NCBI GenBank assembly: GCA_021822165.1
Contig: JAKARM010000001.1
Coordinates: 1-42,442 of the forward strand
DNA: 42,442 bases
Source of the DNA: Microcaldota archaeon
Lineage (GTDB): Archaea; Micrarchaeota; Micrarchaeia; Micrarchaeales; Micrarchaeaceae
Reading direction: 5' to 3'
Shown here: in pieces, positions 15,965 to 23,849 of the stretch
How positions within the stretch are numbered: the stretch's first letter is position 1
Layout of the letters: every line of letters begins with the position of its first letter
Made by a program: the position numbers and the translations under genes
Notes under the pieces: generated by a model
What the model saw: only the letters and a program-made list of their open reading frames with translations
Databases searched by the model: none
Told to the model about the DNA's origin: nothing

Positions 15965-17506
15965 GAATATTTTCATAACGTTGCTTACGAGCGGTATCCC
16001 GTCGGCTGCTTTGTTTATATTATCTATGTCTGATTGGGTCACGGCATGCAGAACCCCAAGCATTACGGGATATATCAATACCTCAGCGAACGCCGAAAGG
16101 ATTAACATCAGGATATAATTATTACTTGAAAGCAGCATTATTACCAATAGTAATGGGATAACGGCCATATTCGCCGCCAACACGCGCAAATGCTTCCTTA
16201 TGTTTATCCTCACATTGAAATCCCTTATTATTTTCCTTAAGTACATTATGTCTATCAATATTGATGATATGAAGAACTGGATGACCACCAATCCGACACC
16301 TTTGAATGACGGTATCAACAGAGGTATTGAAAGCATCTCCACCAAAAATATCACAGTGGTGTATTTCAGCATGTCCCTCACCTTGTTGGCGCTTATGAGC
16401 AGTGATCCGGCATAGTACCCAAAAAACCCTACCAAAAGGCCCAGGACAGAAAGGCGGATATAGAGAGGTGCAAGGGTGTAAACTCCGCCGAATACGGTAT
16501 ATGAGAACTGTTTGGAGAATACTGCAATGTAAAACAGGATAGGTATGACGAAGAGGAACGCCACATATACCATATAGTTGTAAAGCTCAGATATTCCCTT
16601 GTTATTTTTTAGCCTTGAGAGGGCCGTCGAAAACATGGATATTGACGCAAGATATATCGAGCCGGTCACAAGATCCAGTAAAACGCTCATTTTGGATGCA
16701 AGCCCGAAATTTCCCGCAACAAGAGGAACTGCATATATGCCAAGCACCATGAGGGCAAAATTATTAGAGATAGACATAAGGACATTCGAGACGGCGAGAG
16801 GTATCGAAAATTCCAATAATCTGCGTATCTCCGCTAAAGAAATTGTGGGAGCCACTGGTATTTTCAACCGGAAAAGGACAATGGCAGAAACAAGGATGAA
16901 CCCTGTTATGAATCCGATAAGCAAACCCAGGATAGGGGCAGCCGCTTCAAAACCCAGCAAGGCGAATGATATGCTAGCGAGGGATTGGACTAGCGACTGG
17001 ACTACCGCGGCAACCGTCAGGTACTGGCTATTTCCGAAACCGATAAGCGAAGAATAGGATGCATCGAACAGCATCCCTGCCAATATCGTAAGAGACGCTA
17101 TTTCGAGCAGGTAGGAATAAGAGCCGGAATGCAGTATCGTCCGGGACATAAGGGGGCTTGACGCAACCATTATGATTGTTATGACAAGCCCTAGGGCAAA
17201 TATAGTGACCATGGAATTAAACCATAGCTTGCCCGCACCTTTTCTGTCGTTCCTGCCGATACGCTCCGAGATGAACTTGTTTAGAGCTGTTGATATGCCA
17301 AAATTCCCTGCAGCCCCGAAAAAGCCGACGACACCCATGGAAAGGGTATAGATGCCGTAAACGCTGGGGCCGAGTATCCTTGCAACCACAATCAAGGAGA
17401 TGCCAAGCAACACTATGGAAAGGAACCTGCCCATCAACAGGAAACTTGCGGTGTTAGCTGCCTTTTTCCCGATCTTGGAAAGATTTCCCCTTTTGTTATT
17501 CGCCAT
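15935..17506 (-). CDS. Oligosaccharide flippase (MOP/Wzx-type)
   Basis: Multi-pass membrane protein of 523 residues with about 12-14 hydrophobic helices, of the polysaccharide-transporter branch of the MOP superfamily. The N-terminal 'ASFLLMGRFLSIVLLGIS' and 'ARILGPSVYGIYTLSMG' are typical of Wzx/RfbX-like proteins, which flip lipid-linked sugars across the membrane. The ATG at 17506 ('MANNKRG') was preferred to 17530. It overlaps pyrG tail-to-tail by 30 nt. The two glycosyltransferase-type genes that follow on the other strand support a role in N-glycan or surface polysaccharide assembly. Confidence 0.85.
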   Translation of the reverse strand: MANNKRGNLSKIGKKAANTASFLLMGRFLSIVLLGISLIVVARILGPSVYGIYTLSMGVVGFFGAAGNFGISTALNKFISERIGRNDRKGAGKLWFNSMVTIFALGLVITIIMVASSPLMSRTILHSGSYSYLLEIASLTILAGMLFDASYSSLIGFGNSQYLTVAAVVQSLVQSLASISFALLGFEAAAPILGLLIGFITGFILVSAIVLFRLKIPVAPTISLAEIRRLLEFSIPLAVSNVLMSISNNFALMVLGIYAVPLVAGNFGLASKMSVLLDLVTGSIYLASISMFSTALSRLKNNKGISELYNYMVYVAFLFVIPILFYIAVFSKQFSYTVFGGVYTLAPLYIRLSVLGLLVGFFGYYAGSLLISANKVRDMLKYTTVIFLVEMLSIPLLIPSFKGVGLVVIQFFISSILIDIMYLRKIIRDFNVRINIRKHLRVLAANMAVIPLLLVIMLLSSNNYILMLILSAFAEVLIYPVMLGVLHAVTQSDIDNINKAADGIPLVSNVMKIFLYYVSIFSS

Positions 17507-17827
17507 TTTCCACGCCCTGCCGCATGCCAATTACAAAACTATCTGTAATATGCATTATGTTCTTTTTATATGAATGCCCTGCCAAACCAGGAAGCCAGCT
17601 AGATAGAAGCCGGAACAACGCCCGGAAAGAAGCGGCCATATCGTTCAAGCCAAAACCGGTTAACAGAAGAGGGTTTTGGGTTAGAGGTATATTATTATTT
17701 CTATCAGGACACATTATATTCATTGCCCTTCGTTGTTTTAGCCGGAACAACACATAAATCAATAGGTTTCCGAATTAATTGTTTTTGGGATGATGAACCC
17801 GTAGTATAAAAAATTAAAAATGAGTAG
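17507..17827. other. Divergent intergenic region with two hairpins and a direct repeat
   Basis: No gene is convincing in these 321 nt; short open frames on both strands overlap each other and match nothing I know. CCAAAACC (17650-17657) pairs perfectly with GGTTTTGG (17672-17679), loop 14 nt. GTTGTT (17732-17737) pairs with AACAAC (17746-17751), loop 8 nt. AGCCGGAACAAC occurs twice (17608-17619, 17740-17751). TATAAAAAAT (17805-17814) is the probable TATA box of the glycosyltransferase gene, predicting an almost leaderless message from 17828. Confidence 0.45.
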
Positions 17828-18610
17828 ATGGCTGTTTGGATAATAATACCAGCATATAACGAGGCGAAAAGAATAAAGGCCACGCTTGACGACTATGGCA
17901 GCCTTGCGAGCAGGACCGGAGAAGAAATTAGGATTATTGTTGTCTCCGAAAGCAGAGACAGGACAAACAGCATCGTCTCGAACTATTCAAAAAAACACCA
18001 TAATGTAACGCTCATAACATCTAAGGCAAGATTAGGGAAGGGAGGTGCGGTGCGCAAAGGATTTGAAATGGCATGCAAAAAAGCAAATAAAAAGGATATT
18101 GTGGGTTTTGTGGATGCCGATGATGCGATAGAATCGGCAGAGTCGCTGAAACTCATAAGACACCTTGAAAAGCCAGGGATATCGGGGGCAATCGGATCAA
18201 GATACATGCGCGAAAGCAAGATAAAGGGGGACATACCACTGAAAAGGATTATACCTAGCAGGATATACAACCTGCTGGTAAGGGTTCTCTTCGGGCTGAA
18301 ATACAAAGATACCCAATGCGGATCCAAATTCTTCAAGAAAACGGCCCTGTGCAGCGTGGTTGGAAAGATGGTGTTAAGCGACATGAGCTTTGATGTTAAC
18401 ATTCTTTATGCTTTATGGAATAAAGGATACAGGGTTGAAGAGGTACCTATAGTGTACGATGCCACATCCCCAGACACGACAGTTGTACTGGGCTGGCAAA
18501 TGGTACAGATGTTTGTTACAATAGTCGGCTATAGGATATCGATCACACGTATCGGGAAATCAATACCTGTAACATTAAAATCCAGGGTATATGGCATCTT
18601 TAGGAAATAG
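17828..18610 (+). CDS. GT2 glycosyltransferase, dolichyl-phosphate glucose/mannose synthase-like
   Basis: Predicted to move a sugar from a nucleotide donor to a polyprenyl phosphate carrier at the cytoplasmic membrane face, 260 residues. Seen: the N-terminal 'WIIIPAYNEAKRI', 'GKGGAVRKGFEMA' (70-82) and the metal-binding 'DADD' (96-99), 'GSRYM', and 'DTQCGSKFFKK', the QXXRW-like region of Alg5/DPG synthases. No clear membrane helix follows the catalytic domain, as in Alg5-like soluble or peripheral forms. The 762-residue membrane protein begins 11 nt after its stop, so the two are probably co-transcribed. Confidence 0.87.
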   Translation: MAVWIIIPAYNEAKRIKATLDDYGSLASRTGEEIRIIVVSESRDRTNSIVSNYSKKHHNVTLITSKARLGKGGAVRKGFEMACKKANKKDIVGFVDADDAIESAESLKLIRHLEKPGISGAIGSRYMRESKIKGDIPLKRIIPSRIYNLLVRVLFGLKYKDTQCGSKFFKKTALCSVVGKMVLSDMSFDVNILYALWNKGYRVEEVPIVYDATSPDTTVVLGWQMVQMFVTIVGYRISITRIGKSIPVTLKSRVYGIFRK

Positions 18611-18621
18611 CAGGTTGTTTT

Positions 18622-20910
18622 ATGGAAACGGAGCGTATATTTGGCGGAGGAAGCGAGGCAAGAACCAACGAAAACATAGGGAGAAGGATCTCTTCGGCTC
18701 TCGAAAATTATGGATCGGCATTCCTGGTATATCTAGCACTTGCCCTGCTTATGTTCATGCAGATAACATTGCATATAACGAATGTAGCAAATGGCAGCGG
18801 AGGGGATGTCTTCCAAAACCTGTGGGACATATGGTGGGTGCGTTATGCATTGCTCAACCTGCATACGGGGATATTCAATACAACGCTCATCTTTTGGCCC
18901 ATAGGCACTAATCTGATATACCAAGCGTTCTCCCCGATAGGCAGCCTTTTGTCGATACCATTTCAGGCGGTAAGCGTGCCATTCGCATTCAACGTAATGT
19001 TCTTCCTGGGATTTGCGCTATCCGGAATTACAATGTACATATTAGCCGAGTACCTGACAAAGAACAGGTATGCGGCGTTCCTTGCTGGGATATTCTTCGC
19101 TTTCAGCTCATTTCATATTGCACAGTCATTTGGCAGGATAAACCTCATAAATATCGAGTGGGTGCCGCTTGCGGTTTACTTTTTCTTAAGGATAATCAGG
19201 GAAGACAGAGGGCACTGGTACTATGACTCCCTAGGGCTTGGAATATCTTTCATGCTCGTCTCCTTCATGGGCGACTTTGAGCAATCCATAATGGTAATGC
19301 TGCTGCTGGTTATGATGACTGTAATTATGGCAATCGATAACAGCACAAGGGGGAAGATCCTTAATAAAAGATTTTTCCTCGCCATTTTCGCATCTATTGC
19401 AGTGGCGTTTATAACAGGGATATGGGGATTTCTTCCGTTGGTATACACATTGGCTCACGGTGGAGTCGCCGCTGCCAACAGCCTGAACAACATACAGCAT
19501 AACGAGATATGGAGCGATAACATCGTCTCGTTCCTGGTACCCAGCTACTTTGACGGGATATTCAACGGCATCTCAAAATATTACTATAATGTCATATACG
19601 CACCAGACGTCACGGAAAGGGTATCGTACATAGGATACACGGTCATTGCACTCATAATATACGGCATGTACAGAAACAACAACGAGGACATAAAAATATG
19701 GGGAATTGTTGGAATAATATTCGTATTGCTGGCACTGGGGCCGTACGTCCAAATATGGTCCGACATAACCAGCATACCAAGCTTATTTTACATATATCAC
19801 CTCATACCGGTGATAAACATTATACGGGAGCCGGGAAGGTTCGATTTGATAGTTACCATGGCGACTTCGATAATGGCTGCGTTTGGGGCAAAGGCAGTTA
19901 TGGAAAGAGCAGGAAAAACCAAACTAAATAATAAATACGTGATTACTGCCGTCATAATGGGGTTGTTTCTTATAGAGAGCAATGGAGTGGCATTGAACCA
20001 TACGTTGGCGAGTTCAATATCAACAAAAATAACCGTACCGAACGTATATACCCAGTTAGGAAACCTCAACGGCAACTTCTCAGTATTACCGCTCCCTGTG
20101 CTTCCTGCGCCAACTTCCGCGCAGCCGGAACTATACCCAGCGGAGGAGATGTACTATACTTCAGTAAGCCATAAACCGATTATAGGAGGATACGCAGGAA
20201 GGGAATCGACAAAGGACCTGCTTTCGATATACAACATACCATTGGCAATACAGACATACAACCTCCAGACTTCAGGAAATTTCTCTTACCAGTCCCCGAT
20301 TGATGAAAATACCACAAATATGACCCTGATGACATTATACAACTATAATACAGGATTTGTTGTACTCGAAAAAGGGGCGTTCAATAACCAGACCCTTGGG
20401 ACCCTTACAGCACAACTATATGGCATTTTTGGAACTCCAGTCTATAATGGAAACAATACAACCGCATTTCAAACGTCAAATGCGATAAGCAGGTCGCTGT
20501 ACAGGAGCTTTGTCTCTTACCCATTGCAACCAGGATGGAACGAGTCGTATACCGTATACAACGGCAGCGTGGTAGACTTATGGGTTCCATTTAACGGAGG
20601 CAGGGTGTTGGTTTTTGCACCATATAAGAACAGCACAGGCATACCGACAAACTCCAGTTACGTCAATGCAACTGTGAGCTTCGAAGCCATATCCGGGGGC
20701 AACTCCACACTAAATATAGGCATCGGATCTGGAAGCAGCATTTCTCGGGTAGCGGCATTTAACGTGACTGACGTGATGAAAGAATATACCACCACGCTAA
20801 GGATGAAATCCGGCCCGGCAGGAAACGAATTGTTTTTTATACCTTCGGCGTCGAGCCAATTACAACAAACCCAAGTCATAGGAATAAGGAATATAACGAT
20901 ATCAGGTTGA
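18622..20910 (+). CDS. GT-C-like polytopic membrane protein with sequon-rich exterior domain
   Basis: 762 residues. About 11-13 membrane helices occupy residues 30-460. The first outer loop carries 'GSGGDVFQNLWDIWW', an acidic loop of the kind that holds the catalytic Asp in GT-C glycosyltransferases. Residues about 470-762 form a beta-rich, presumably extracytoplasmic domain with more than ten Asn-X-Ser/Thr sequons. It lacks the WWDYG motif of AglB oligosaccharyltransferase, so I do not call it AglB. It probably uses the polyprenyl-linked sugar made by the upstream GT2 enzyme; this is inferred from adjacency. Confidence 0.72.
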   Translation: METERIFGGGSEARTNENIGRRISSALENYGSAFLVYLALALLMFMQITLHITNVANGSGGDVFQNLWDIWWVRYALLNLHTGIFNTTLIFWPIGTNLIYQAFSPIGSLLSIPFQAVSVPFAFNVMFFLGFALSGITMYILAEYLTKNRYAAFLAGIFFAFSSFHIAQSFGRINLINIEWVPLAVYFFLRIIREDRGHWYYDSLGLGISFMLVSFMGDFEQSIMVMLLLVMMTVIMAIDNSTRGKILNKRFFLAIFASIAVAFITGIWGFLPLVYTLAHGGVAAANSLNNIQHNEIWSDNIVSFLVPSYFDGIFNGISKYYYNVIYAPDVTERVSYIGYTVIALIIYGMYRNNNEDIKIWGIVGIIFVLLALGPYVQIWSDITSIPSLFYIYHLIPVINIIREPGRFDLIVTMATSIMAAFGAKAVMERAGKTKLNNKYVITAVIMGLFLIESNGVALNHTLASSISTKITVPNVYTQLGNLNGNFSVLPLPVLPAPTSAQPELYPAEEMYYTSVSHKPIIGGYAGRESTKDLLSIYNIPLAIQTYNLQTSGNFSYQSPIDENTTNMTLMTLYNYNTGFVVLEKGAFNNQTLGTLTAQLYGIFGTPVYNGNNTTAFQTSNAISRSLYRSFVSYPLQPGWNESYTVYNGSVVDLWVPFNGGRVLVFAPYKNSTGIPTNSSYVNATVSFEAISGGNSTLNIGIGSGSSISRVAAFNVTDVMKEYTTTLRMKSGPAGNELFFIPSASSQLQQTQVIGIRNITISG

Positions 20911-20923
20911 TTATGGTGCCTGC

Positions 20924-21571
20924 ATGAATAACCCGATACAGATAATAGTGGATCAGAGGGAACGCAACAGGGAAATAATAGAAGGCTTGAAGGAAGAGAA
21001 CCTTATGGTAAAAATCGCGACGCTGGGGGTGGGAGACTATGCCATATCTGACAGGCTATGCATAGAGAGGAAAACGGTAGGTGATTTTGAAAGTTCCATA
21101 GTGGATGGCAGGTTGTTCGAGCAAGCAGAAAGGATAAAAGAGGCATACAGTAGCCCCATAATGTTGATAGAGGGGCAGTTTTCAAACCTGCGCCTCGGAA
21201 GAAAGGCCGTTGTAGGGGCCATCGTGTCTCTTTACGTAAATTACGGGATTGAAGTCATAAGATCTGAGGGAAAAGCGGAGACGGTTGAGATAATATCTTC
21301 AATAGCAAGACATGAGAACGAAGGGAAAAGGGGAGAACCATCACTTAAGAATGGCATTAAGGCAAATACCACCAAACAGCTCCAGCTAAGGATTATAGGG
21401 AATCTTCCAGGGGTTGGTCCGCTCATTTCCGCATCAATGTTGAGACATTTCGGAAGTATAAGATCGATAGCAAATTCGAGCAAGGAGGAATTGACAATGG
21501 TCGATAAGCTGGGTAATAAAAAGGCGGAAAAAATATACAACGTAATCAATGAAGCATTCGTTGAAGGATAA
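20924..21571 (+). CDS. XPF/Mus81-family structure-specific nuclease, helicase-less
   Basis: 215 residues: an ERCC4 nuclease domain then a helix-hairpin-helix pair. Seen: 'VDQRERN' (9-15), 'LGVGDYAI' (34-41), the catalytic 'IERKTVGDF' (47-55), 'DGRLFEQAERI', and C-terminal HhH motifs 'NLPGVGPLISASML' and 'MVDKLGNKKAEKI'. It cuts branched DNA such as 3' flaps and forks. There is no helicase domain, so it resembles the short crenarchaeal XPF rather than euryarchaeal Hef. The short form normally works with PCNA; no obvious PIP box is at the C-terminus here. It starts 13 nt after the GT-C gene. Confidence 0.92.
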   Translation: MNNPIQIIVDQRERNREIIEGLKEENLMVKIATLGVGDYAISDRLCIERKTVGDFESSIVDGRLFEQAERIKEAYSSPIMLIEGQFSNLRLGRKAVVGAIVSLYVNYGIEVIRSEGKAETVEIISSIARHENEGKRGEPSLKNGIKANTTKQLQLRIIGNLPGVGPLISASMLRHFGSIRSIANSSKEELTMVDKLGNKKAEKIYNVINEAFVEG

Positions 21572-21635
21572 ACCTATTTGGTAGTTAGTTGTTTGCAATA
21601 TCCCACCAAGTAAACAGTGTGGGCTCCCTCTGCGT

Positions 21636-22082
21636 TCATTTAAGCCCAGAAATGGCGATGTCCTGCATCATTGATGCGTTTACTGGCCCATTTTTTGAAC
21701 CAAGAGCGATACGTTCCACCTTTATTTCCTGCGAAACTACAAGATATCGCGATATCATACTGTAAGCTTTTTTAGAATTTGAGAATATAATGAAATCGTT
21801 GTTCGTTTTTGCACCAGCAATAGATATGGCTTCTCCTATCTGCCTCGTAAAGGAGACATAGAGCAGCATTTCCATGCTGACGCTCTTGGAATTGTTCCTA
21901 CCATCCCTAAATGATGCAATGGCATTCAGATATGATGCTACCAAATGCATCTTGCCCCTTACGGCCGAAGGATCGAATAATTGGAGGACATAACCTTTTC
22001 TTCTGTTTATGGAAGACACCTTATCCAGTAAGAAAGGCATATCCCTATCTGAGGAGGCATGTTTGATGGTAAAATCAGACAT
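21636..22082 (-). CDS. KEOPS complex subunit Cgi121
   Basis: Binds the Bud32 kinase subunit of KEOPS, the complex that makes the universal t6A modification of tRNAs. The family pattern is clear: 'GYVLQLFDPSAVRGKMHL', 'SYLNAIASF', 'SVSMEMLLYVSFTRQIGEAI' and 'AGAKTNNDFIIFS'. The frame is open to 22175, but family members start just before the first strand. I therefore chose the ATG at 22082 (148 residues), with 22130 and 22175 as alternatives. No other KEOPS gene is in the window. It is convergent with the XPF nuclease. Confidence 0.85.
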   Translation of the reverse strand: MSDFTIKHASSDRDMPFLLDKVSSINRRKGYVLQLFDPSAVRGKMHLVASYLNAIASFRDGRNNSKSVSMEMLLYVSFTRQIGEAISIAGAKTNNDFIIFSNSKKAYSMISRYLVVSQEIKVERIALGSKNGPVNASMMQDIAISGLK

Positions 22083-22398
22083 ATGTACCTTTAAGGGCCA
22101 GTACGCTTCGATGTTGTTATGATTATGCATAAGATCCCCACAAACCCCAAAACGCATTGCCATAGTAATGAACATGGGGGCAGGTCAACCGAACCATGGG
22201 CTTTCCAGATTCTAGGAGATATGGCATTTTCCCACCAATTAGACCGCATCATTTAATTTGGCAGCCACCCTTTTATGACGCTCTTCTCGACATAAAGATA
22301 TTGTAAACCCAATCCCGGTCTGATACGACAACTGCCCAAACCCGGAGGTATAGATTTGCCATTGGGAGGTATTTTGTCTCATACATATTGTCAAGGTG
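22083..22398. other. Intergenic region between Cgi121 and tRNA-Leu
   Basis: Part of this stretch (22083-22175) is open in the Cgi121 frame and may be coding if an upstream start is used. From 22176 to 22398 I see no open frame with a good start, no tRNA-like or box C/D pattern and no strong hairpin. Confidence 0.35.
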
Positions 22399-22505
22399 TG
22401 CAGGGGGTGAGATTTGAACTCACGAAGGCGCTAAGCCACAGGATCTTAAGTCCTGCGCATTTTTCTGTGGCCAGACATCGCCAGACCAGACTCTGCCACC
22501 CCTGC
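22399..22505 (-). tRNA. tRNA-Leu (anticodon TAA) with D-loop intron
   Basis: Acceptor GCAGGGG (22505-22499) pairs perfectly with CCCCTGC (22406-22400), discriminator A. The anticodon arm CAGGA-CTTAAGA-TCCTG gives TAA. A long variable arm is built on GGC/GCC, as expected for tRNA-Leu. The T arm is GTGAG-TTCAAAT-CTCAC. The D arm reads correctly only after removing 23 nt (22462-22484), leaving loop A14-G15-TCT-GG-T-A21 between GCA and TGC. It lies 17 nt downstream of the PAC2 gene on the same strand. TATGTATG inside the PAC2 end (about 22528-22536) could be its own TATA box. Confidence 0.92.
22462..22484 (-). other. tRNA-Leu intron at position 20/21, BHB
   Basis: Reading the minus strand, exon TCTG (22490-22487) pairs with intron CAGA (22467-22464) as the 4-bp central helix. 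GTC (22486-22484) and AAA (22463-22461) are the two 3-nt bulges. TGGC (22483-22480)/GCCA (22471-22468) is the inner helix with an 8-nt loop. Cutting after the second nt of each bulge yields a 23-nt intron and a normal D loop. The outer helix is weak (D stem of 3 bp), so this is a relaxed BHB. Confidence 0.8.
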
Positions 22506-22522
22506 CCCGACATGTAAGCGAT

Positions 22523-23260
22523 TCATGCATACATAGAAGGCCCGGTGTCATCAAGGGCTTTCTTGTAGTTTTCATGGGTATCTTTACTTTTCTTCAGAAG
22601 TTCTTTTATTTTCGATTCTACAAGTTTTGCCTCTTTATCCAAATCTTCAACATCGATATTGAGATTCATCAACTTATTTAGAGCGTTTATGGCAAGCTCA
22701 GCGTATATTGGATCTATCACATTCTGATCGACAGGAACCAATATATTTAGGGCAGACAACTTGTCCTCCTGGGATCTGAGCATAAGCATGGATCCCACCC
22801 CTGCAGAAACCCCCTCTAAGATGGGCTCCATGCCTAATTTTTTAACGTCTTCGGAAACACCCTTATCGGAAGTTATGGCAAAAATTGTCTTGTTTTCCTG
22901 CTGCTGGGATGGAAATCCCCCAATCCCTACTACCATAACCATGTTATTTGCATTTATAAACTCGTATATCTTCTTGCTCAGTTCATGGATTAACGATATA
23001 GGGATTGCAAATTCTGCGAAGATGGAAACGATCTTCGGCTCTGCACTGAAATAGATGCGCATGGGTGGCATCGGGTTTCCGTCGTGTATGGAGACTATAG
23101 GGGGAAAGTCGTCGCTCTCTATATAGCCAACATATTCCATCTTCAGCTTGTCGATTATATAGCTCACAGCCATAGGACCGACAAGACCAACCCCAGGAAA
23201 ACCTTCTATAAACGTACTTTTATCCATATTGACTTTCTTTACCATCCGTATATCTATCAT
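22523..23260 (-). CDS. PAC2-family protein (proteasome assembly chaperone-like)
   Basis: 245 residues, COG2047/PAC2 type. Seen: 'FIEGFPGVGLVGPMAVSYII', 'VGYIESDDFPPIVSIHDG', 'VVGIGGFP' and 'GVSAGVGSMLM'. Archaeal members are related to proteasome assembly chaperones, but their own role is not settled, and none of the proteasome genes is nearby. I chose the ATG at 23260 rather than 23275 because GTGAT lies 5 nt before it and an AT-rich TATA element (about 23295-23303) predicts a transcript start near 23272. A charged coiled-coil tail occupies about 200-240. Confidence 0.87.
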   Translation of the reverse strand: MIDIRMVKKVNMDKSTFIEGFPGVGLVGPMAVSYIIDKLKMEYVGYIESDDFPPIVSIHDGNPMPPMRIYFSAEPKIVSIFAEFAIPISLIHELSKKIYEFINANNMVMVVGIGGFPSQQQENKTIFAITSDKGVSEDVKKLGMEPILEGVSAGVGSMLMLRSQEDKLSALNILVPVDQNVIDPIYAELAINALNKLMNLNIDVEDLDKEAKLVESKIKELLKKSKDTHENYKKALDDTGPSMYA

Positions 23261-23430
23261 TTTATCACGCAGCACAAATTAATTTTTAGGATAATTTATA
23301 ATAATTGATTTGTTAACAAATGAAAATATCGTGTTTCGCATATAAGTATGTTCTCTTGTCAGGGTATTATAGAACTGCCAAAATGGAGAGTTAATCATAG
23401 CAATCACAGAGAGTATGATTATACATTAAT

Positions 23431-23451
23431 GACGATAAATCGACGATAAAT
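23431..23451 (+). repeat. Direct repeat GACGATAAAT x2 upstream of a TATA box
   Basis: GACGATAAAT occurs at 23431-23440 and again at 23442-23451, 11 nt apart (about one helical turn). The second copy runs straight into the TATA box TTTAAA (23453-23458), that is, the BRE position. This is a natural place for a transcription factor dimer to repress or recruit. Confidence 0.55.
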
Positions 23452-23452
23452 A

Positions 23453-23458
23453 TTTAAA
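23453..23458 (+). promoter_or_regulatory. TATA box and GTGAT site of the small basic protein gene
   Basis: TTTAAA predicts transcription from about 23482. GTGAT (23481-23485) sits 3 nt before the ATG at 23489. The leader is therefore only a few nt long, or the ribosome binding site starts the transcript. Confidence 0.5.
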
Positions 23459-23488
23459 CATAAGTGGAGTGTAGTTATTTGTGATATT

Positions 23489-23725
23489 ATGGCTGAAAAA
23501 GTCAGTGGGGAAAAAGTAGAGAGAGAGAGCGGGTACCTTTACTATCTTGGTAAGGATGGGTTCGTCTGGAGAACTCCGATGAGGTCGAACACAAGAGGAA
23601 GAAAATCCAAGGTAGGGAATGAAAAAGTTAGGAGAGAGGAGGGATTCCTTTACTTCATTGACAGCAAGGGGTATGTTGCGAGAGCAAAAATGAACAGGAG
23701 GGGAAGGGGTAAGAAGGGCCGGTAA
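23489..23725 (+). CDS. Small basic protein of two tandem motif copies
   Basis: I do not recognise a named family. The 78-residue protein is built from two copies of a roughly 35-residue unit. Copy 1 (about 8-42) contains 'EKVERESGYLYYLGKDGF' and 'RGRKSK'; copy 2 (45-78) contains 'EKVRREEGFLYFIDSKGY' and 'GRGKKGR'. Each copy has an aromatic strand pair (GYLYYL.KDGFV / GFLYFI.SKGYV) and a Met-Arg/Asn-Gly-Arg-Lys basic tail. The net charge is strongly positive, with no Cys and no membrane segment. A nucleic-acid or ribosome-binding role is reasonable but unproven. It has its own promoter with a direct repeat and a terminator-like hairpin. Confidence 0.8.
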   Translation: MAEKVSGEKVERESGYLYYLGKDGFVWRTPMRSNTRGRKSKVGNEKVRREEGFLYFIDSKGYVARAKMNRRGRGKKGR

Positions 23726-23749
23726 TCCCCCTTACCGTTAACGGGAGGT

Positions 23750-23790
23750 CACCCAAACCCAACAGGATTGGGTGGCTTGAAACCTTTTCC
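23750..23790 (+). terminator. Hairpin and T-rich run after the small basic protein gene
   Basis: CACCCAA (23750-23756) pairs with TTGGGTG (23768-23774) across 11 nt, followed after a few nt by CCTTTTCC. A second palindrome, CCGTTAACGG (23735-23744), lies just upstream. Together they are likely to end the transcript. Confidence 0.5.
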
Positions 23791-23849
23791 TTGAAAATTT
23801 ATACCTGTTACGTATTTTGTATTGTCCCCTACCTGGAGTTGTAATGCCA

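Noticed and set aside
17496-17762. Two overlapping opposite-strand open frames (77 and 88 codons) in the flippase-glycosyltransferase gap
   Set aside because: They cover each other, have no convincing ribosome binding site or family pattern, and the area is rich in inverted repeats that better explain it.
17790-17796. Box C-like ATGATGA upstream of the GT2 gene
   Set aside because: No box D or internal C'/D' partner lies within a suitable distance; the site adjoins the TATA box, so a box C/D RNA is not supported.
18622-20910. AglB oligosaccharyltransferase as identity of the 762-residue membrane protein
   Set aside because: The WWDYG motif and the AglB helix layout are not present; only the general GT-C form is supported.
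23320-23394. 24-codon open frame after a TATA-like sequence between the PAC2 and small basic protein genes
   Set aside because: Too short, no ribosome binding site and no family resemblance.
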